The notes under the pieces: generated by a model
What the model saw: the letters and a program-made list of their open reading frames with translations, nothing else
Told to the model about the DNA's origin: nothing
The model's database searches: none
In this document: positions 6,939 to 14,913 of the stretch, piece by piece
Layout: every line of letters starts with the position of its first letter
How positions within the stretch are numbered: position 1 is the first letter of the stretch
Program-made: the position numbers and the translations under genes
Source: Deltaproteobacteria bacterium
GTDB lineage: Bacteria; Desulfobacterota; Desulfobacteria; Desulfobacterales; ETH-SRB1
DNA length: 49,333 bases
Reading direction: 5' to 3'
Assembly: GCA_030272815.1 (NCBI GenBank)
Contig: JAJSZT010000021.1
Span: forward strand, 1 to 49,333

Positions 6939-8531
6939 CTATTTTTTCAAAACCTGACTCAATACTTCCAGCAGCTCGCTCATGGTGTATGGCTTTGCGG
7001 CGATGCCTTTGAAGCCGCATTCAGCATAGTTTGCCATAACAGGATCATCGGCGTATCCGCTGGAAACAATTGCCCTGGCTTCCGGATCAATCTCCAGAAT
7101 GTCCTTGATCGCTTCTTTCCCGCCGATCCCGCCGGGGATTGTAAGGTCCATAATAACAACGTCAAAGGGCTCGCCGGCATCCAGCGACTGTTTGTACATT
7201 TCTATTGCCTGCTTGCCGTCGGGGGCTGTCTCAACTGAAAATCCACTTTCCTTCAGCATTTCCGTGACGACATCGCGGACTATTTCTTCATCATCCATCA
7301 CAAGTAATCTGGCGGGTTGCTCTATGGTCGAGCGTTCCGTTGCAGGTTGCTTTGTTTCCGGCAGTCGCCGTGATTCGGAAGCGGGCAGGTATAGCGTAAA
7401 GGTTGTCCCTTTGCTAAGTTCCGAATCGGCGCTTATGTGGCCACCGTGCTTGTTCACAATTGAGTAGACCGTTGCCAGTCCCAGGCCGCTGCCTATCTGC
7501 TTGGTGCTGAAATAGGGGTCGAATATTCGGTTAAGGTTCTTTTGGTCGATGCCTATTCCCTCATCCCGCACTGTGACCTTGATATATCTCCCCTGATTGA
7601 GACCTGACACCGCGTTCTCTGGGATATTTGCATTCTCCAGTGTGATATACAAGTGTCCGCCATCGGGCATTGCCTGGTTGGCATTTATTGTGAGGTTGGA
7701 GAAGACCTGTTGCACTTGCCCCTTGTCCACTTCAGACATCCACAGGTCTTCCGCCTGCTCAAAAACGGGCATTACATTGCTGCCTGAAAGATTAAAACGC
7801 GAGACTTCCTCTACAAGCTCGCCAAGGCTGACATCCTCCTTTACAGGCTCTCCACCCTTTGCAAAGGTCCTCAACTGGCTGGTAAGATAAATAGCACTAT
7901 CCATGGATTGTTCCGCTCTTTCAAGGGACTTGAATGCCGGATGATCTTTGGAGAGCTTTATTTTTGCTATTGAAATATTGCCGAACAAACCCATCAGGAT
8001 ATTGTTGAAATCATGCGCAATACCGCCTGCCAGCATACCAATACTCTCGATTCTCTGCACTCTCTGCAGCGCCTCCTCCGTTTTCTTGCGCAGGGTGATG
8101 TCGCGATCCACTCCTCGATAGCCGTGGACATTCCCTGCCGCGTCAAGAACGGGAACGCCACTTGTCTCAAGGACCACGCGTCGGCCGTCTTTATGCAGAT
8201 TGACGTTTTCCATCGCGACGATTGGCTCGCGTCTTCCGATCAGCCTTTTGAAAGTCGCGGCAATCCGTTTCGCCTCTTCGGGTGGCATCAGGTCAAAAGG
8301 CGTCTTGCCGACGACCTCCTCCGGTTTGTATCCGAGTATGTCCTTAACCTTTGGGCTGACATAAGTATACACCCCATTTCGATCCACTTCCCAGATCCAG
8401 TCGCTGGAAGACTCCACAAGCACTTGGAACTGTTCCTTGCTCTTGCGTAGCTCTTCCTCCGCCAGCTTGCGCTCGGTGATTTTTCTTTCCAACTCCGCTG
8501 TTTTTCTGGCAAATGAGTCTTCGGATGCCAT
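6939..8531 (-). CDS. Hybrid PAS sensor histidine kinase with receiver domain
   Basis: The start at 8531 is chosen because AGGAGG lies 7 nt upstream; a longer frame reaching 8666 would run through an attC-like palindrome. The 530-residue product has an N-terminal coiled coil (1-35), a PAS domain with PAC (36-150), a dimerisation/phosphoacceptor region with H173 in GGIAHDFNNIL, and a HATPase_c domain (N-box near 284, DEGIGID at 323-329, GSGLGLA at 347-353). A C-terminal receiver carries the acidic DDEE cluster (413-416), phosphoacceptor D462 and K513. It has no membrane segment, so it is a cytoplasmic sensor. No output domain or partner regulator is nearby. Its base composition looks richer in G+C than the flanking genes, fitting recent transfer. 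A large signalling gene is unusual cargo for a cassette. Confidence 0.95.
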   Translation of the reverse strand: MASEDSFARKTAELERKITERKLAEEELRKSKEQFQVLVESSSDWIWEVDRNGVYTYVSPKVKDILGYKPEEVVGKTPFDLMPPEEAKRIAATFKRLIGRREPIVAMENVNLHKDGRRVVLETSGVPVLDAAGNVHGYRGVDRDITLRKKTEEALQRVQRIESIGMLAGGIAHDFNNILMGLFGNISIAKIKLSKDHPAFKSLERAEQSMDSAIYLTSQLRTFAKGGEPVKEDVSLGELVEEVSRFNLSGSNVMPVFEQAEDLWMSEVDKGQVQQVFSNLTINANQAMPDGGHLYITLENANIPENAVSGLNQGRYIKVTVRDEGIGIDQKNLNRIFDPYFSTKQIGSGLGLATVYSIVNKHGGHISADSELSKGTTFTLYLPASESRRLPETKQPATERSTIEQPARLLVMDDEEIVRDVVTEMLKESGFSVETAPDGKQAIEMYKQSLDAGEPFDVVIMDLTIPGGIGGKEAIKDILEIDPEARAIVSSGYADDPVMANYAECGFKGIAAKPYTMSELLEVLSQVLKK

Positions 8532-8548
8532 AGATACCTCCTGTGTCC

Positions 8549-8680
8549 GCCCAACGTCAGGCATGAGTGCGCTGGGAAAAGCCAAGAAGAGTTTTGAAAA
8601 AGGTGAGTTTTTATGAAGGCTACCGGAAAATATAAAATCACACCAGCTTTTCCCAGTCCATCTCAATGCCCTTGTTCGGC
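8549..8680 (-). repeat. attC-like cassette recombination site C
   Basis: Read on the minus strand the site opens with GCCGAAC and ends with GTTGGGC, a perfect R' box. The arms GGCATGAG...CTGGGAAAAGC and GCTTTTCCCAG...CTCAATGCC pair with a few bulges around a long (about 60 nt) loop, giving 132 bp in all. The antitoxin stop codon lies inside the site, and the kinase ribosome-binding site begins a few bases after GTTGGGC, exactly as in integron cassettes. Confidence 0.75.
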
Positions 8681-8887
8681 AATCCTTTTTTCTCGTTTTT
8701 TAATTATAGGAATTAATGATCGCAAGGCGTCATTTACTGAGTTTTCATCTGGAAAAAACTCAGCTACCTCAGGGGCGATGAATACAACATTTGTTCCTTT
8801 TTTATATTTTTTAGCGTATTTTCCTCTTACGCCCTTGCTAAAATCATATTCTTCCAGCATATCTGGATCATTAGACATTACTTTCAT
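8663..8887 (-). CDS. Antitoxin partner of the BrnT-type toxin
   Basis: The ATG at 8887 is preceded by AGGAAAT; a longer frame from 8923 would lie wholly inside the toxin gene. The 74-residue product has the pattern EEYDFSKGVRGKYAKKY, then a beta strand GTNVVFIAP, then SVNDALRSLI, which is common in small antitoxins paired with BrnT- or RelE-type toxins (ribbon-helix-helix-like C-terminus). It overlaps the toxin 3' end by 17 bp. Its stop codon falls within the attC-like site, so the cassette ends there. Because the toxin frame carries a stop codon, this antitoxin may now be an orphan. Confidence 0.8.
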   Translation of the reverse strand: MKVMSNDPDMLEEYDFSKGVRGKYAKKYKKGTNVVFIAPEVAEFFPDENSVNDALRSLIPIIKKREKRIAEQGH

Positions 8888-9149
8888 AATATTTCCTTTC
8901 TTTTTTTGTTGCTTTTCTGGCACTAATAATCCTTATGTTGTCTCCTCTTTCTGTATGAACAATAACCAATATGCTATTATTATAGGACATTCCAATGAGA
9001 ACCAGTCTTTTTTCATCGTTTGAATGTAAAGGGTCATCTATGGTTAATGATAAGGTATCTTTAAAAGCGGTGCTCGCTTCTTGAAAAGATACACCATGTT
9101 TTCCCAGATTATTTTTTGCCTTTTTAAGATCCTATTTAAATATTAACAT
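8871..9149 (-). pseudogene. brnT: BrnT-type toxin gene with amber codon at residue 6
   Basis: Hand translation from the ATG at 9149 gives MLIFK, a TAG at 9132-9134, then an uninterrupted BrnT-like protein: 'DLKKAKNNLGKHGVSFQEA', 'TIDDPLHSNDEKRLVLIGMS', 'VHTERGDNIRIISARKAT', ending in 'ERKYYESNV'. BrnT proteins normally read FEWD at this point, so TAG replaces the conserved Trp codon (TGG to TAG, one base). BrnT is a ribonuclease toxin with a RelE-like fold, neutralised by BrnA. Unless the amber is suppressed or a downstream non-ATG start is used, the toxin is not made full-length. The antitoxin frame overlaps its last 17 bp. Confidence 0.85.
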
Positions 9150-9180
9150 TTATTGATTCCCATTACAATTTATATTATTT

Positions 9181-9242
9181 GCCGAATGCCGCTCTTCAGC
9201 GGGCGCGGCTTTTTGCGATCCGCTGAAAGAGCATGGTTATAT
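9181..9242 (-). repeat. attC-like cassette recombination site D
   Basis: A 62-bp site 5 bp after the HNH gene stop. Minus-strand ends are ATATAAC (one mismatch to RYYYAAC) and ATTCGGC. The arms GCTCTTCAGCGG (9191-9202) and CCGCTGAAAGAGC (9220-9232) pair perfectly except for one bulged A, as is typical of attC. Confidence 0.6.
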
Positions 9243-9247
9243 TTCGA

Positions 9248-9811
9248 TCATAGCTTCTTTGGCCTACAAAATTCACCTTTGGTAGTATAGATTTGGTACA
9301 GGACCATTCCAAAGTAATTTGCAAATCTTTTTAAAACCAAATCGATTATAAATTTTTCATCAAATTCTTTCTCAACAATTAGGGTATGTTTTAGATTATT
9401 TGCCGCTACCGGAAAACCATACAAAGCCCCACCCCATTCTTTTTCTCTTGAAAATAGTAAAGTGTTTTGAGTGTTCAGGATTTCATAAGAAATAATGCCT
9501 TGCTCTAATCTATCTGATACCCATTTTTCATGATTATTTTTTACTTCATGGATTTTTGATACAGGCCATTTCTCTATAAATGTATCTATCTCTGAATGGT
9601 GGGTAGGGCATAACAAAATTAAATTTGAATATTCATCCCTTTTTTCCAAAGGTAAGTTGTCATCTCCTCTTGGACCTTCTGGCGAGCGACTTACAATGTG
9701 AGCAATTTCACCAATTGTGTCGATTTCGCCATCTGGAGTAACTTCTATCTTGCAAATTGCGCATCTGTTACCAGAGCGACCCCATAATATTTTTATGTTT
9801 TTAACACGCAT
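9248..9811 (-). CDS. HNH endonuclease
   Basis: A 187-residue protein with an N-terminal HNH fold: zinc-type Cys pair C17/C20 (RCAIC), the GEIAHIV segment with H38, then NLILLCPTHHSEID with C68, H71 and H72. The domain resembles the nuclease of CBASS Cap5 (HNH-SAVED) and many stand-alone defence HNH proteins. Residues 100-187 form a short C-terminal part that I do not recognise and that is too small for a SAVED sensor. AAAGG precedes the ATG. It is followed immediately by attC-like site D and preceded by insertion-sequence debris, so it is probably the last surviving cassette on this side. It would act on DNA in the cytoplasm; substrate unknown. Confidence 0.9.
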   Translation of the reverse strand: MRVKNIKILWGRSGNRCAICKIEVTPDGEIDTIGEIAHIVSRSPEGPRGDDNLPLEKRDEYSNLILLCPTHHSEIDTFIEKWPVSKIHEVKNNHEKWVSDRLEQGIISYEILNTQNTLLFSREKEWGGALYGFPVAANNLKHTLIVEKEFDEKFIIDLVLKRFANYFGMVLYQIYTTKGEFCRPKKL

Positions 9812-9864
9812 TTGTACAACCTTTTAAAATATAACAATATCAAAAATGCAAACTTGTATTTTAT

Positions 9865-10116
9865 TTTGCCAAATTATTGGATATCGAATTGCTTTATCTA
9901 CCATCATATTCACCAAATTTAAATCTCATTGAACGTCTATGGAAATTTGTTAAAAAGAAATGTTTATATTCAAAATACTACCCTGATTTTACATCATTTA
10001 AAGATAGTATTTCTGATTGTCTTGGCAAGACAAATACTGTCTATAAAAAGGAATTGAGTACTTTGCTCACCCTAAATTTCCAAACTTTTACAAAAGAGCA
10101 AATGCTAAAGCTTTGA
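9865..10116 (+). pseudogene. 3' remnant of an IS630-family transposase
   Basis: The frame reads 'LDIELLYLPSYSPNLNLIE' then RLWKFVKKKC, the hallmark C-terminal segment of IS630/Tc1-like DDE transposases (the conserved Glu of the catalytic triad lies in NLIERLW). The first two thirds of the gene, with the two catalytic Asp, are absent. IS630 relatives insert at TA, which matches the TA duplications around MITEs elsewhere in the window. Confidence 0.8.
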
Positions 10117-10159
10117 AGTAAAATCGTTCTAAGTAAAAGCGCAATTATGAACCGTTTAC

Positions 10160-10549
10160 AGTATATGTCATATATGAAGCATGTTTGTTTGTGCTCTTGA
10201 CAGAATCTTTCAATGCCGGATTTTACATCTGTCCCATGGTCGCTGATTATTTCCCTTGGTACACCTGTTTTCTCTATAGCTTGTTCAAGTTGCTGGTAAA
10301 CAACTTTGCCGTTGGATTTTTTTTAAAACTTGACTGACTAAGTTCCTTTTCAAGCTCTTTCACTCTCTTGTTAAGATCGGCTTTCCGTCTTTCTAAATAC
10401 CGGATTATGTTTTTGAGTAGTTTGTTTTTGTATTTAACGTCCTGACATTTGACTTTCCATTTGTTCCGGCTTATTTCAAAGAATTTAACCAACTTTTTTA
10501 TGGGACTTTTATAAATTTTATCATTAGTTTTTCCAATATCGTCAAGCAT
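10160..10549 (-). pseudogene. Internally deleted DDE transposase remnant
   Basis: The minus strand first encodes a 91-residue coiled-coil segment (ATG 10549; SRNKWKVKC, then KELEKELS) like the N-terminus of a large transposase family. Near 10320 the frame breaks. A different frame then reads 'VYQQLEQAIEKTGVPREIIS' followed by DHGTDVKSGIERFC, a catalytic-core segment with a DHG motif. The region between is missing, so this is two ends of one gene joined by a deletion. Downstream, 10550-10842 holds no gene that I can see. Confidence 0.7.
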
Positions 10550-10842
10550 GGATTAAATCTCCTAACAAAAAATGAAGGTTAAAATTTTATCCATACTTGA
10601 TTTACAGTGAGAAGTCTACTAATTTTTCAAATTTAGAGTGCAAATACTACCAAATTCGATAAATTCATGGAACATTTTTGGGCTAAAAATAGTAAGCCAT
10701 AATAAGGTGATTTTCATCACCCCAGATCATATCTAAAAAATCTATAGGAAGCTCCTTTTGCCTAACCTTTCTGCAGGAAGGAATATGCGACAAGTCACAC
10801 TTCCGTCAGCAGTGTCGTTGGGCTATAAGGCAGGAGGGTAGA

Positions 10843-11295
10843 ATGCAAAGGCTAATGCTGTTTGTCGTAGGACTGATAGCTGCCTACACGCTCACAGGAT
10901 GCATTACAGCGCAGCAATTACGTGAACGGAGGATCGCAAAGAACCATGAATTGTTCAATGCCTTCAGCCCTGATATACAAGAGAAGGTGCGTCTTGGTCA
11001 GATCGACCTTGGTTTCAGTCAAGATATGGTCAGGCTGGCATGGGGCAGTCCTGATCACATTTACATCCGGACGACGAGGGATGGGGTAGTGACGGTCTGG
11101 ACGTATACCAGAATGAGAACTTTCACACAGACCGAACGAATGAGTATTCCGGTTCACGTAACCGATAGTACGGGAAAGAGGAGAATTGAGTATAGCAGCG
11201 TTTGGATTAATCGGGATACTGAAGAGGAATATGCGGTAGCCCGAGTCGAGTTCACCCAGGGAGTCATTACCGCCATAGAACAACTGAAGCCATAA
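10843..11295 (+). CDS. Small outer-membrane lipoprotein, BamE/SmpA-like fold possible
   Basis: A 150-residue protein with a lipoprotein signal: MQRLMLFVVGLIAAYTLTGC with lipobox LTGC, predicted cleavage before C20. The mature part has the pattern 'GQIDLGFSQDMVRLAWGSPD' then a Tyr/Thr-rich strand and VWTYTR, which recalls BamE/SmpA-type or DUF2845 lipoproteins where G-x-P-D follows a helix. AGGAGGG lies 6 nt before the ATG. It is monocistronic and converges on the CheR-like gene across a strong hairpin. The coding region looks richer in G+C than its flanks. Confidence 0.85.
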   Translation: MQRLMLFVVGLIAAYTLTGCITAQQLRERRIAKNHELFNAFSPDIQEKVRLGQIDLGFSQDMVRLAWGSPDHIYIRTTRDGVVTVWTYTRMRTFTQTERMSIPVHVTDSTGKRRIEYSSVWINRDTEEEYAVARVEFTQGVITAIEQLKP

Positions 11296-11506
11296 GGTAA
11301 ACAAATAGGACTCTTATATCCCGAAGCTTACCGCTATAGCAAGTTATTTACTTATTTATAATGTCCCCTAAAGCCCCCTCAATAACTCACGAAAATCTGT
11401 GAAATCTGCGCCTGCCCCGTGAAATGCCTTTTGTCTTTCTATTTCATCGGGGTAATCTGTGGATTAAATTATCTTTGTATTGTGATGTTCCAATTGCAGT
11501 TGAACA

Positions 11507-11554
11507 AAACAGATCGGCAAAGATAGAATTCATTTTATCTTTGCCGATCTGTTT
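11507..11554. terminator. 19-bp hairpin between convergent genes
   Basis: A perfect 19-bp inverted repeat (arms 11507-11525 and 11536-11554, core CAGATCGGCAAAG) with a 10-nt loop lies between the lipoprotein gene and the CheR-like gene, which converge. The flanks are only moderately T-rich, so bidirectional termination is likely but not certain. The rest of the 11296-11614 gap contains a second weaker CCCCG...CGGGG stem (about 11423-11450). Confidence 0.65.
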
Positions 11555-11614
11555 CAATTTTAGTTAAATCAGCAAACAATTATTGACAATCTTTTCCTAT
11601 ATCCAATTTTACCC

Positions 11615-12436
11615 TTATACGAAAGCTTTGCGATATATTCCCATATTGGATATCCATGGTCGAAAATATGTAATTCCGCCAGGAAGTAATTCGTGGATGC
11701 CGATAACCAATATCCCTTCATTAAGAAGACTGTCGAAAATTCTTCCTAAAACCTTTTTTTGCAGGCTTATATCAAAATAGGTAAAGGCCAGGTTACGGCA
11801 TAATACTATATGAAAAGGACCGTCAGGCGCTGCCAGCCTGATATCCTGTGAAATGAAATTCACCTTTTCCCTAAATTCCGGGTAAAGGCAATATTGCTTG
11901 TTGGCCCGGTTAAAGGCCTGATAAAGCCATTTTTCAGGCAAATCTTTTACGCTGGATTGGGGATAGCATGCCCTTTCCGCGCGTCCAAGCAGGTTGTTAT
12001 CTACTTCGGTGCCTGTAATATGAATGCCGATGTCAGGATAATCCAATGAAAGGACGAATTGCCAGACCAATGCGATGGTATAAGCCTCCTCTCCTGAAGC
12101 AGATCCAGCGCTCCAGCATTTGATTGTATTATTGCCGCTGTTAGCAGTCAGTTGCGCCAATGCTGGAAGCACCTTATTCCCTATACAGTCAAACACACCT
12201 TTATCCCGGTAAAACCGCGAAATAGAAATGCGGCACAGGCTATCGAGATAAATCCATTCATCCTGATGAACCTGTAAGTATTCACGATAGCATTCCACAT
12301 CGTTGAGCCGCAACTCTCTTATACGCCGGTTGATACGCTTACAAACCTGCCTTCGCACCTTGCGGAAACCCGGCCATCTCATGCGCAGGCGTGGTAAAGC
12401 CCATTGCATAAATCTTACGCATTCGGTATCTTTCAT
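11615..12436 (-). CDS. CheR-family SAM-dependent methyltransferase
   Basis: A protein of about 273 residues. The N-terminal part (RWPGFRKVRRQVCKRI, then ISRFYRDK) matches the CheR N-domain ending in the conserved RF(F/Y)RD step. The C-terminal domain has the SAM-binding CWSAGSASGEEAYTIAL motif and DIVLCRN-like 'HIVLCRNLAFTYFD'. Chemotaxis CheR methylates receptor glutamates, but no chemotaxis gene is nearby, so the substrate is unknown. The frame extends upstream to a TTG at 12487, but that extension runs into the terminal repeat of a MITE-like element, so I prefer the ATG at 12436. No clear Shine-Dalgarno precedes either. Confidence 0.85.
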   Translation of the reverse strand: MKDTECVRFMQWALPRLRMRWPGFRKVRRQVCKRINRRIRELRLNDVECYREYLQVHQDEWIYLDSLCRISISRFYRDKGVFDCIGNKVLPALAQLTANSGNNTIKCWSAGSASGEEAYTIALVWQFVLSLDYPDIGIHITGTEVDNNLLGRAERACYPQSSVKDLPEKWLYQAFNRANKQYCLYPEFREKVNFISQDIRLAAPDGPFHIVLCRNLAFTYFDISLQKKVLGRIFDSLLNEGILVIGIHELLPGGITYFRPWISNMGIYRKAFV

Positions 12437-12482
12437 AAGTGTGTTATACAGATCTAAGACAATTATGTTAAAAGACAGATCG

Positions 12483-12688
12483 GTCAAAGCTTGAATTGTG
12501 AATTAATGCTTGATAATTAAGCCACTACCATTTAGCAAAATCAGTATGGGCAGAGCAAGCAGAAGCTTTGTGAGAGAAGCTTGGCAGCTCTATCAGTCAT
12601 TGTGTGAAAACATTTAAAGAGAAGATGAATAAAGACAAAAAAAGTGAAAACCAATTTGAAAGAATTAATTAACAATTCAAGCTTTGAC
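12483..12688. mobile_element. MITE-like element with 17-bp terminal inverted repeats
   Basis: GTCAAAGCTTGAATTGT (12483-12499) and its exact reverse complement (12672-12688) bound 206 bp without a gene. The left 62 bp recur, inverted and with about five mismatches, at 44643-44704, which shows a dispersed mobile family. It lies between the CheR-like gene and the HEPN-like gene. Confidence 0.7.
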
Positions 12689-12716
12689 GCATAGATCCCA
12701 ATTAACTATTTCGAGA

Positions 12717-13289
12717 CTACGGTAAATTGTAATCCCAAAAAATTCCTCCACCCATTATTGGTATTGGAGAGCTGTCTTTTATTGAAAATAATTTTGGTGC
12801 ATTAAATGCATCAATTTGGGGATAAGTTGTATAAGCTGCCTTGTAATAATAGAGTATTCCCGCCAACAATCCTGTAGTAGAAAGCAAAGCGTTTAACAAA
12901 CATGCTTTGCTAAAATTATTAGTTCTATCGTGTTTTATTTTATTATAACCTTTTGACCACCAATCTGGTGATTTTGTACTACTCCAATCTATCCACGGTT
13001 TGAGCGAGATACTATATCTTGGAATTTGAACCTCTATTGAAGTAAATTTCGAGAACCTGGTTGTGATGATACCATAATATTCATTAATTCTTTTTGGTTT
13101 TTGTGTCGAATTGATATTTGCGCATAGATCTTTTGCAACAGTGTCGAACTCGGATGATGCTGCCATAATAATTCTGGCAAATTCAATTGAATAGGTTTCG
13201 AAATTGTCTTCTATGAATTCAATATATCTCGTACAAGTTATTAGATCGGCCTCAATAGACAAGAAGTATTCCCAGTATGGAAGATTCAT
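12717..13289 (-). CDS. Hypothetical protein, possibly HEPN-like
   Basis: A 190-residue helical protein. The segment WWSKGYNKIKHDR followed by an amphipathic helix and a hydrophobic helix (LLNALLSTTGLLAGILYYYK) resembles helical HEPN-like or abortive-infection-type domains in which a KHDR motif precedes a long helix. The classical Rx4-6H motif of HEPN ribonucleases is not clearly present, so this is only a fold-level guess. AGAGGGCGAT ribosome-binding sequence lies directly before the ATG and just after attC-like site E. A cassette origin is therefore possible. Confidence 0.6.
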   Translation of the reverse strand: MNLPYWEYFLSIEADLITCTRYIEFIEDNFETYSIEFARIIMAASSEFDTVAKDLCANINSTQKPKRINEYYGIITTRFSKFTSIEVQIPRYSISLKPWIDWSSTKSPDWWSKGYNKIKHDRTNNFSKACLLNALLSTTGLLAGILYYYKAAYTTYPQIDAFNAPKLFSIKDSSPIPIMGGGIFWDYNLP

Positions 13290-13301
13290 ATCGCCCTCTT
13301 T

Positions 13302-13343
13302 TTCTAACTAATGCCGAGAGCGCAGCTCAACTCGGCATTCGCC
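13302..13343 (-). repeat. Possible attC-like site E
   Basis: A perfect 9-bp stem AATGCCGAG/CTCGGCATT (13310-13318, 13331-13339) is bounded on the minus strand by GGCGAAT and GTTAGAA (one mismatch to GTTRRRY). It is short for an attC. It sits between hisD and the 12717-13289 gene and could be the right edge of the cassette array. Confidence 0.4.
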
Positions 13344-13395
13344 CCGCCGCAATATGACTTTATTCTTCAGTTTTCAGCCTAACCAACCTGAGTAG

Positions 13396-14697
13396 TTATA
13401 TTTTTAGTCGTATCTTTATAGAGTTCGCATGCGCATCAAGTCCTTCTATTTCTGCAAGGCGGATTATGTCTATTGCTTCTCTTTTGAAGGCTTCTTTTGA
13501 ATAATGAATTAGACTTGTCTTTTTGACAAAGTTATCTACAGATAGAGCTGAAGCAAACCTGGCTGCTCCTGCGGTAGGGAGTACATGGTTTGGCCCTGCC
13601 ATATAATCGCCGACAGGCTCCGGCGTGTAATCTCCGATAAATATGGCACCGGCATTTCTGATCTTTCCGATATACTCAAATGGATTATCTATGTGAAGCT
13701 CCAGGTGCTCCGGGGCAATCCTGTTTGCAAGTTCTATGCAGCTTGTGAGATTCGGCATAACTATAATTGCTCCGAAGCTGTCAAGAGACTTTTCGGCAAT
13801 ATCTTTTCTGTCCAGATATTTTAGCTGCTCTTCTACTGCTATATTAACGGCCTTTGCGGTTTCTTCGGAATTTGTTACAAGCATAGCAGATGCCATAGTG
13901 TCGTGTTCTGCCTGTGAAAGCAGATCAGCCGCTGTGAATTCCGGGTTTGCCGTGTTGTCCGCGATTATCAGTATTTCACTTGGGCCTGCTATCATGTCTA
14001 TCCCGACTGTTCCCGATACAATCTTTTTAGCCAAAGTAACATAGATGTTGCCTGGGCCTACAATGACATCGGTTTTTGGAACCGTTTTGGTTCCGTAAGC
14101 TAATGCAGCAATTGCCCATGCGCTTCCAAGCTTGTAAATTTCTTTGATTCCTACTTTTCTTGCAGCAACAAGAAGATGGGGATTTATACTTCCGTCTTTT
14201 GTGGGCGGAGTAGCCATTGCTATGTGTTTTACACCTGCTATTCTGGCCGGGATTGCACCCATGAGGACAGAAGAAACAAGGGGGGTCTTCCCTCCTTTTC
14301 CGCCCGGCACGTAAACTCCAGCCGAATCAACCGGGTTTACTATTTGTCCCAGAAAAGCACCTGGGCGATCTGTGTTTATCCATGAATTGCATAATTGGTG
14401 TTTATGAAATGATTCGATATGAGCTATTGCTCTGTTTAAAGAGCGCATAAATGTTTTTTTGACTTTCTTCGCAGCAGCTTCAATTTCATCGGATGTTACT
14501 CTGATCGATTTTATTGAAAGGCCTGGGGAGTCAAACTGATTTGCGTATTTAATAAGGGCGTTGTCGCCGTTCTTTCTGACATCTTCAAGTATCTGCGAAA
14601 CTTTAAGATAATCTTTTTTCTTAAAACCAAGCCCTCGATTTATAATAGATGCAACCCTTGTTTCAGCCGATTTAGAAGGGTATGTGTAAATTTTCAT
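13396..14697 (-). CDS. hisD: Histidinol dehydrogenase
   Basis: A 433-residue enzyme that catalyses the last two oxidation steps of histidine synthesis (L-histidinol to L-histidine, NAD and zinc dependent). The start at 14697 has AAGGTAA 6 nt upstream and gives MKIYTYPSKS; a longer frame to 14742 lacks support. Recognised segments: AGVYVPGGKGGKTPLVSSVL, 'VGPGNIYVTLAKK', 'GIDMIAGPSEI', AEHDTMASAML (catalytic/zinc His), NRIAPEHLELH, and GPNHVLPT. No other his gene is in the window; it is flanked by accessory DNA on one side and serC (divergent) on the other. Confidence 0.98.
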   Translation of the reverse strand: MKIYTYPSKSAETRVASIINRGLGFKKKDYLKVSQILEDVRKNGDNALIKYANQFDSPGLSIKSIRVTSDEIEAAAKKVKKTFMRSLNRAIAHIESFHKHQLCNSWINTDRPGAFLGQIVNPVDSAGVYVPGGKGGKTPLVSSVLMGAIPARIAGVKHIAMATPPTKDGSINPHLLVAARKVGIKEIYKLGSAWAIAALAYGTKTVPKTDVIVGPGNIYVTLAKKIVSGTVGIDMIAGPSEILIIADNTANPEFTAADLLSQAEHDTMASAMLVTNSEETAKAVNIAVEEQLKYLDRKDIAEKSLDSFGAIIVMPNLTSCIELANRIAPEHLELHIDNPFEYIGKIRNAGAIFIGDYTPEPVGDYMAGPNHVLPTAGAARFASALSVDNFVKKTSLIHYSKEAFKREAIDIIRLAEIEGLDAHANSIKIRLKI

Positions 14698-14913
14698 AAA
14701 AGTTACCTTGTTTTGATTTTGGCGTTGTTGAAAACAGGTCAATTTAAAATATAAGCCAACTGTTTGTCAATACTCGAAACTTTACCTTTGAAATTCCTGA
14801 AATGTAAAATACTGATTGACATATTTTCCTCTATCTGTACAAATAAATTTTTTCAATAAATGATAGAATAAAGAATAAAATATTCGTATCTATTCAGAAG
14901 GTATTATATTACC

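Noticed and set aside
7099-8450. Several long plus-strand open frames opposite the hybrid kinase
   Set aside because: They are shadows of the kinase coding strand; the kinase has all expected domains and a strong start.
8663-8923. Longer antitoxin start at 8923
   Set aside because: The first 12 codons lie fully inside the toxin frame and the ATG at 8887 has the ribosome-binding site.
11615-12487. CheR-like gene start at the TTG 12487
   Set aside because: The first codons come from the MITE terminal repeat and a downstream ATG keeps the whole recognisable domain.
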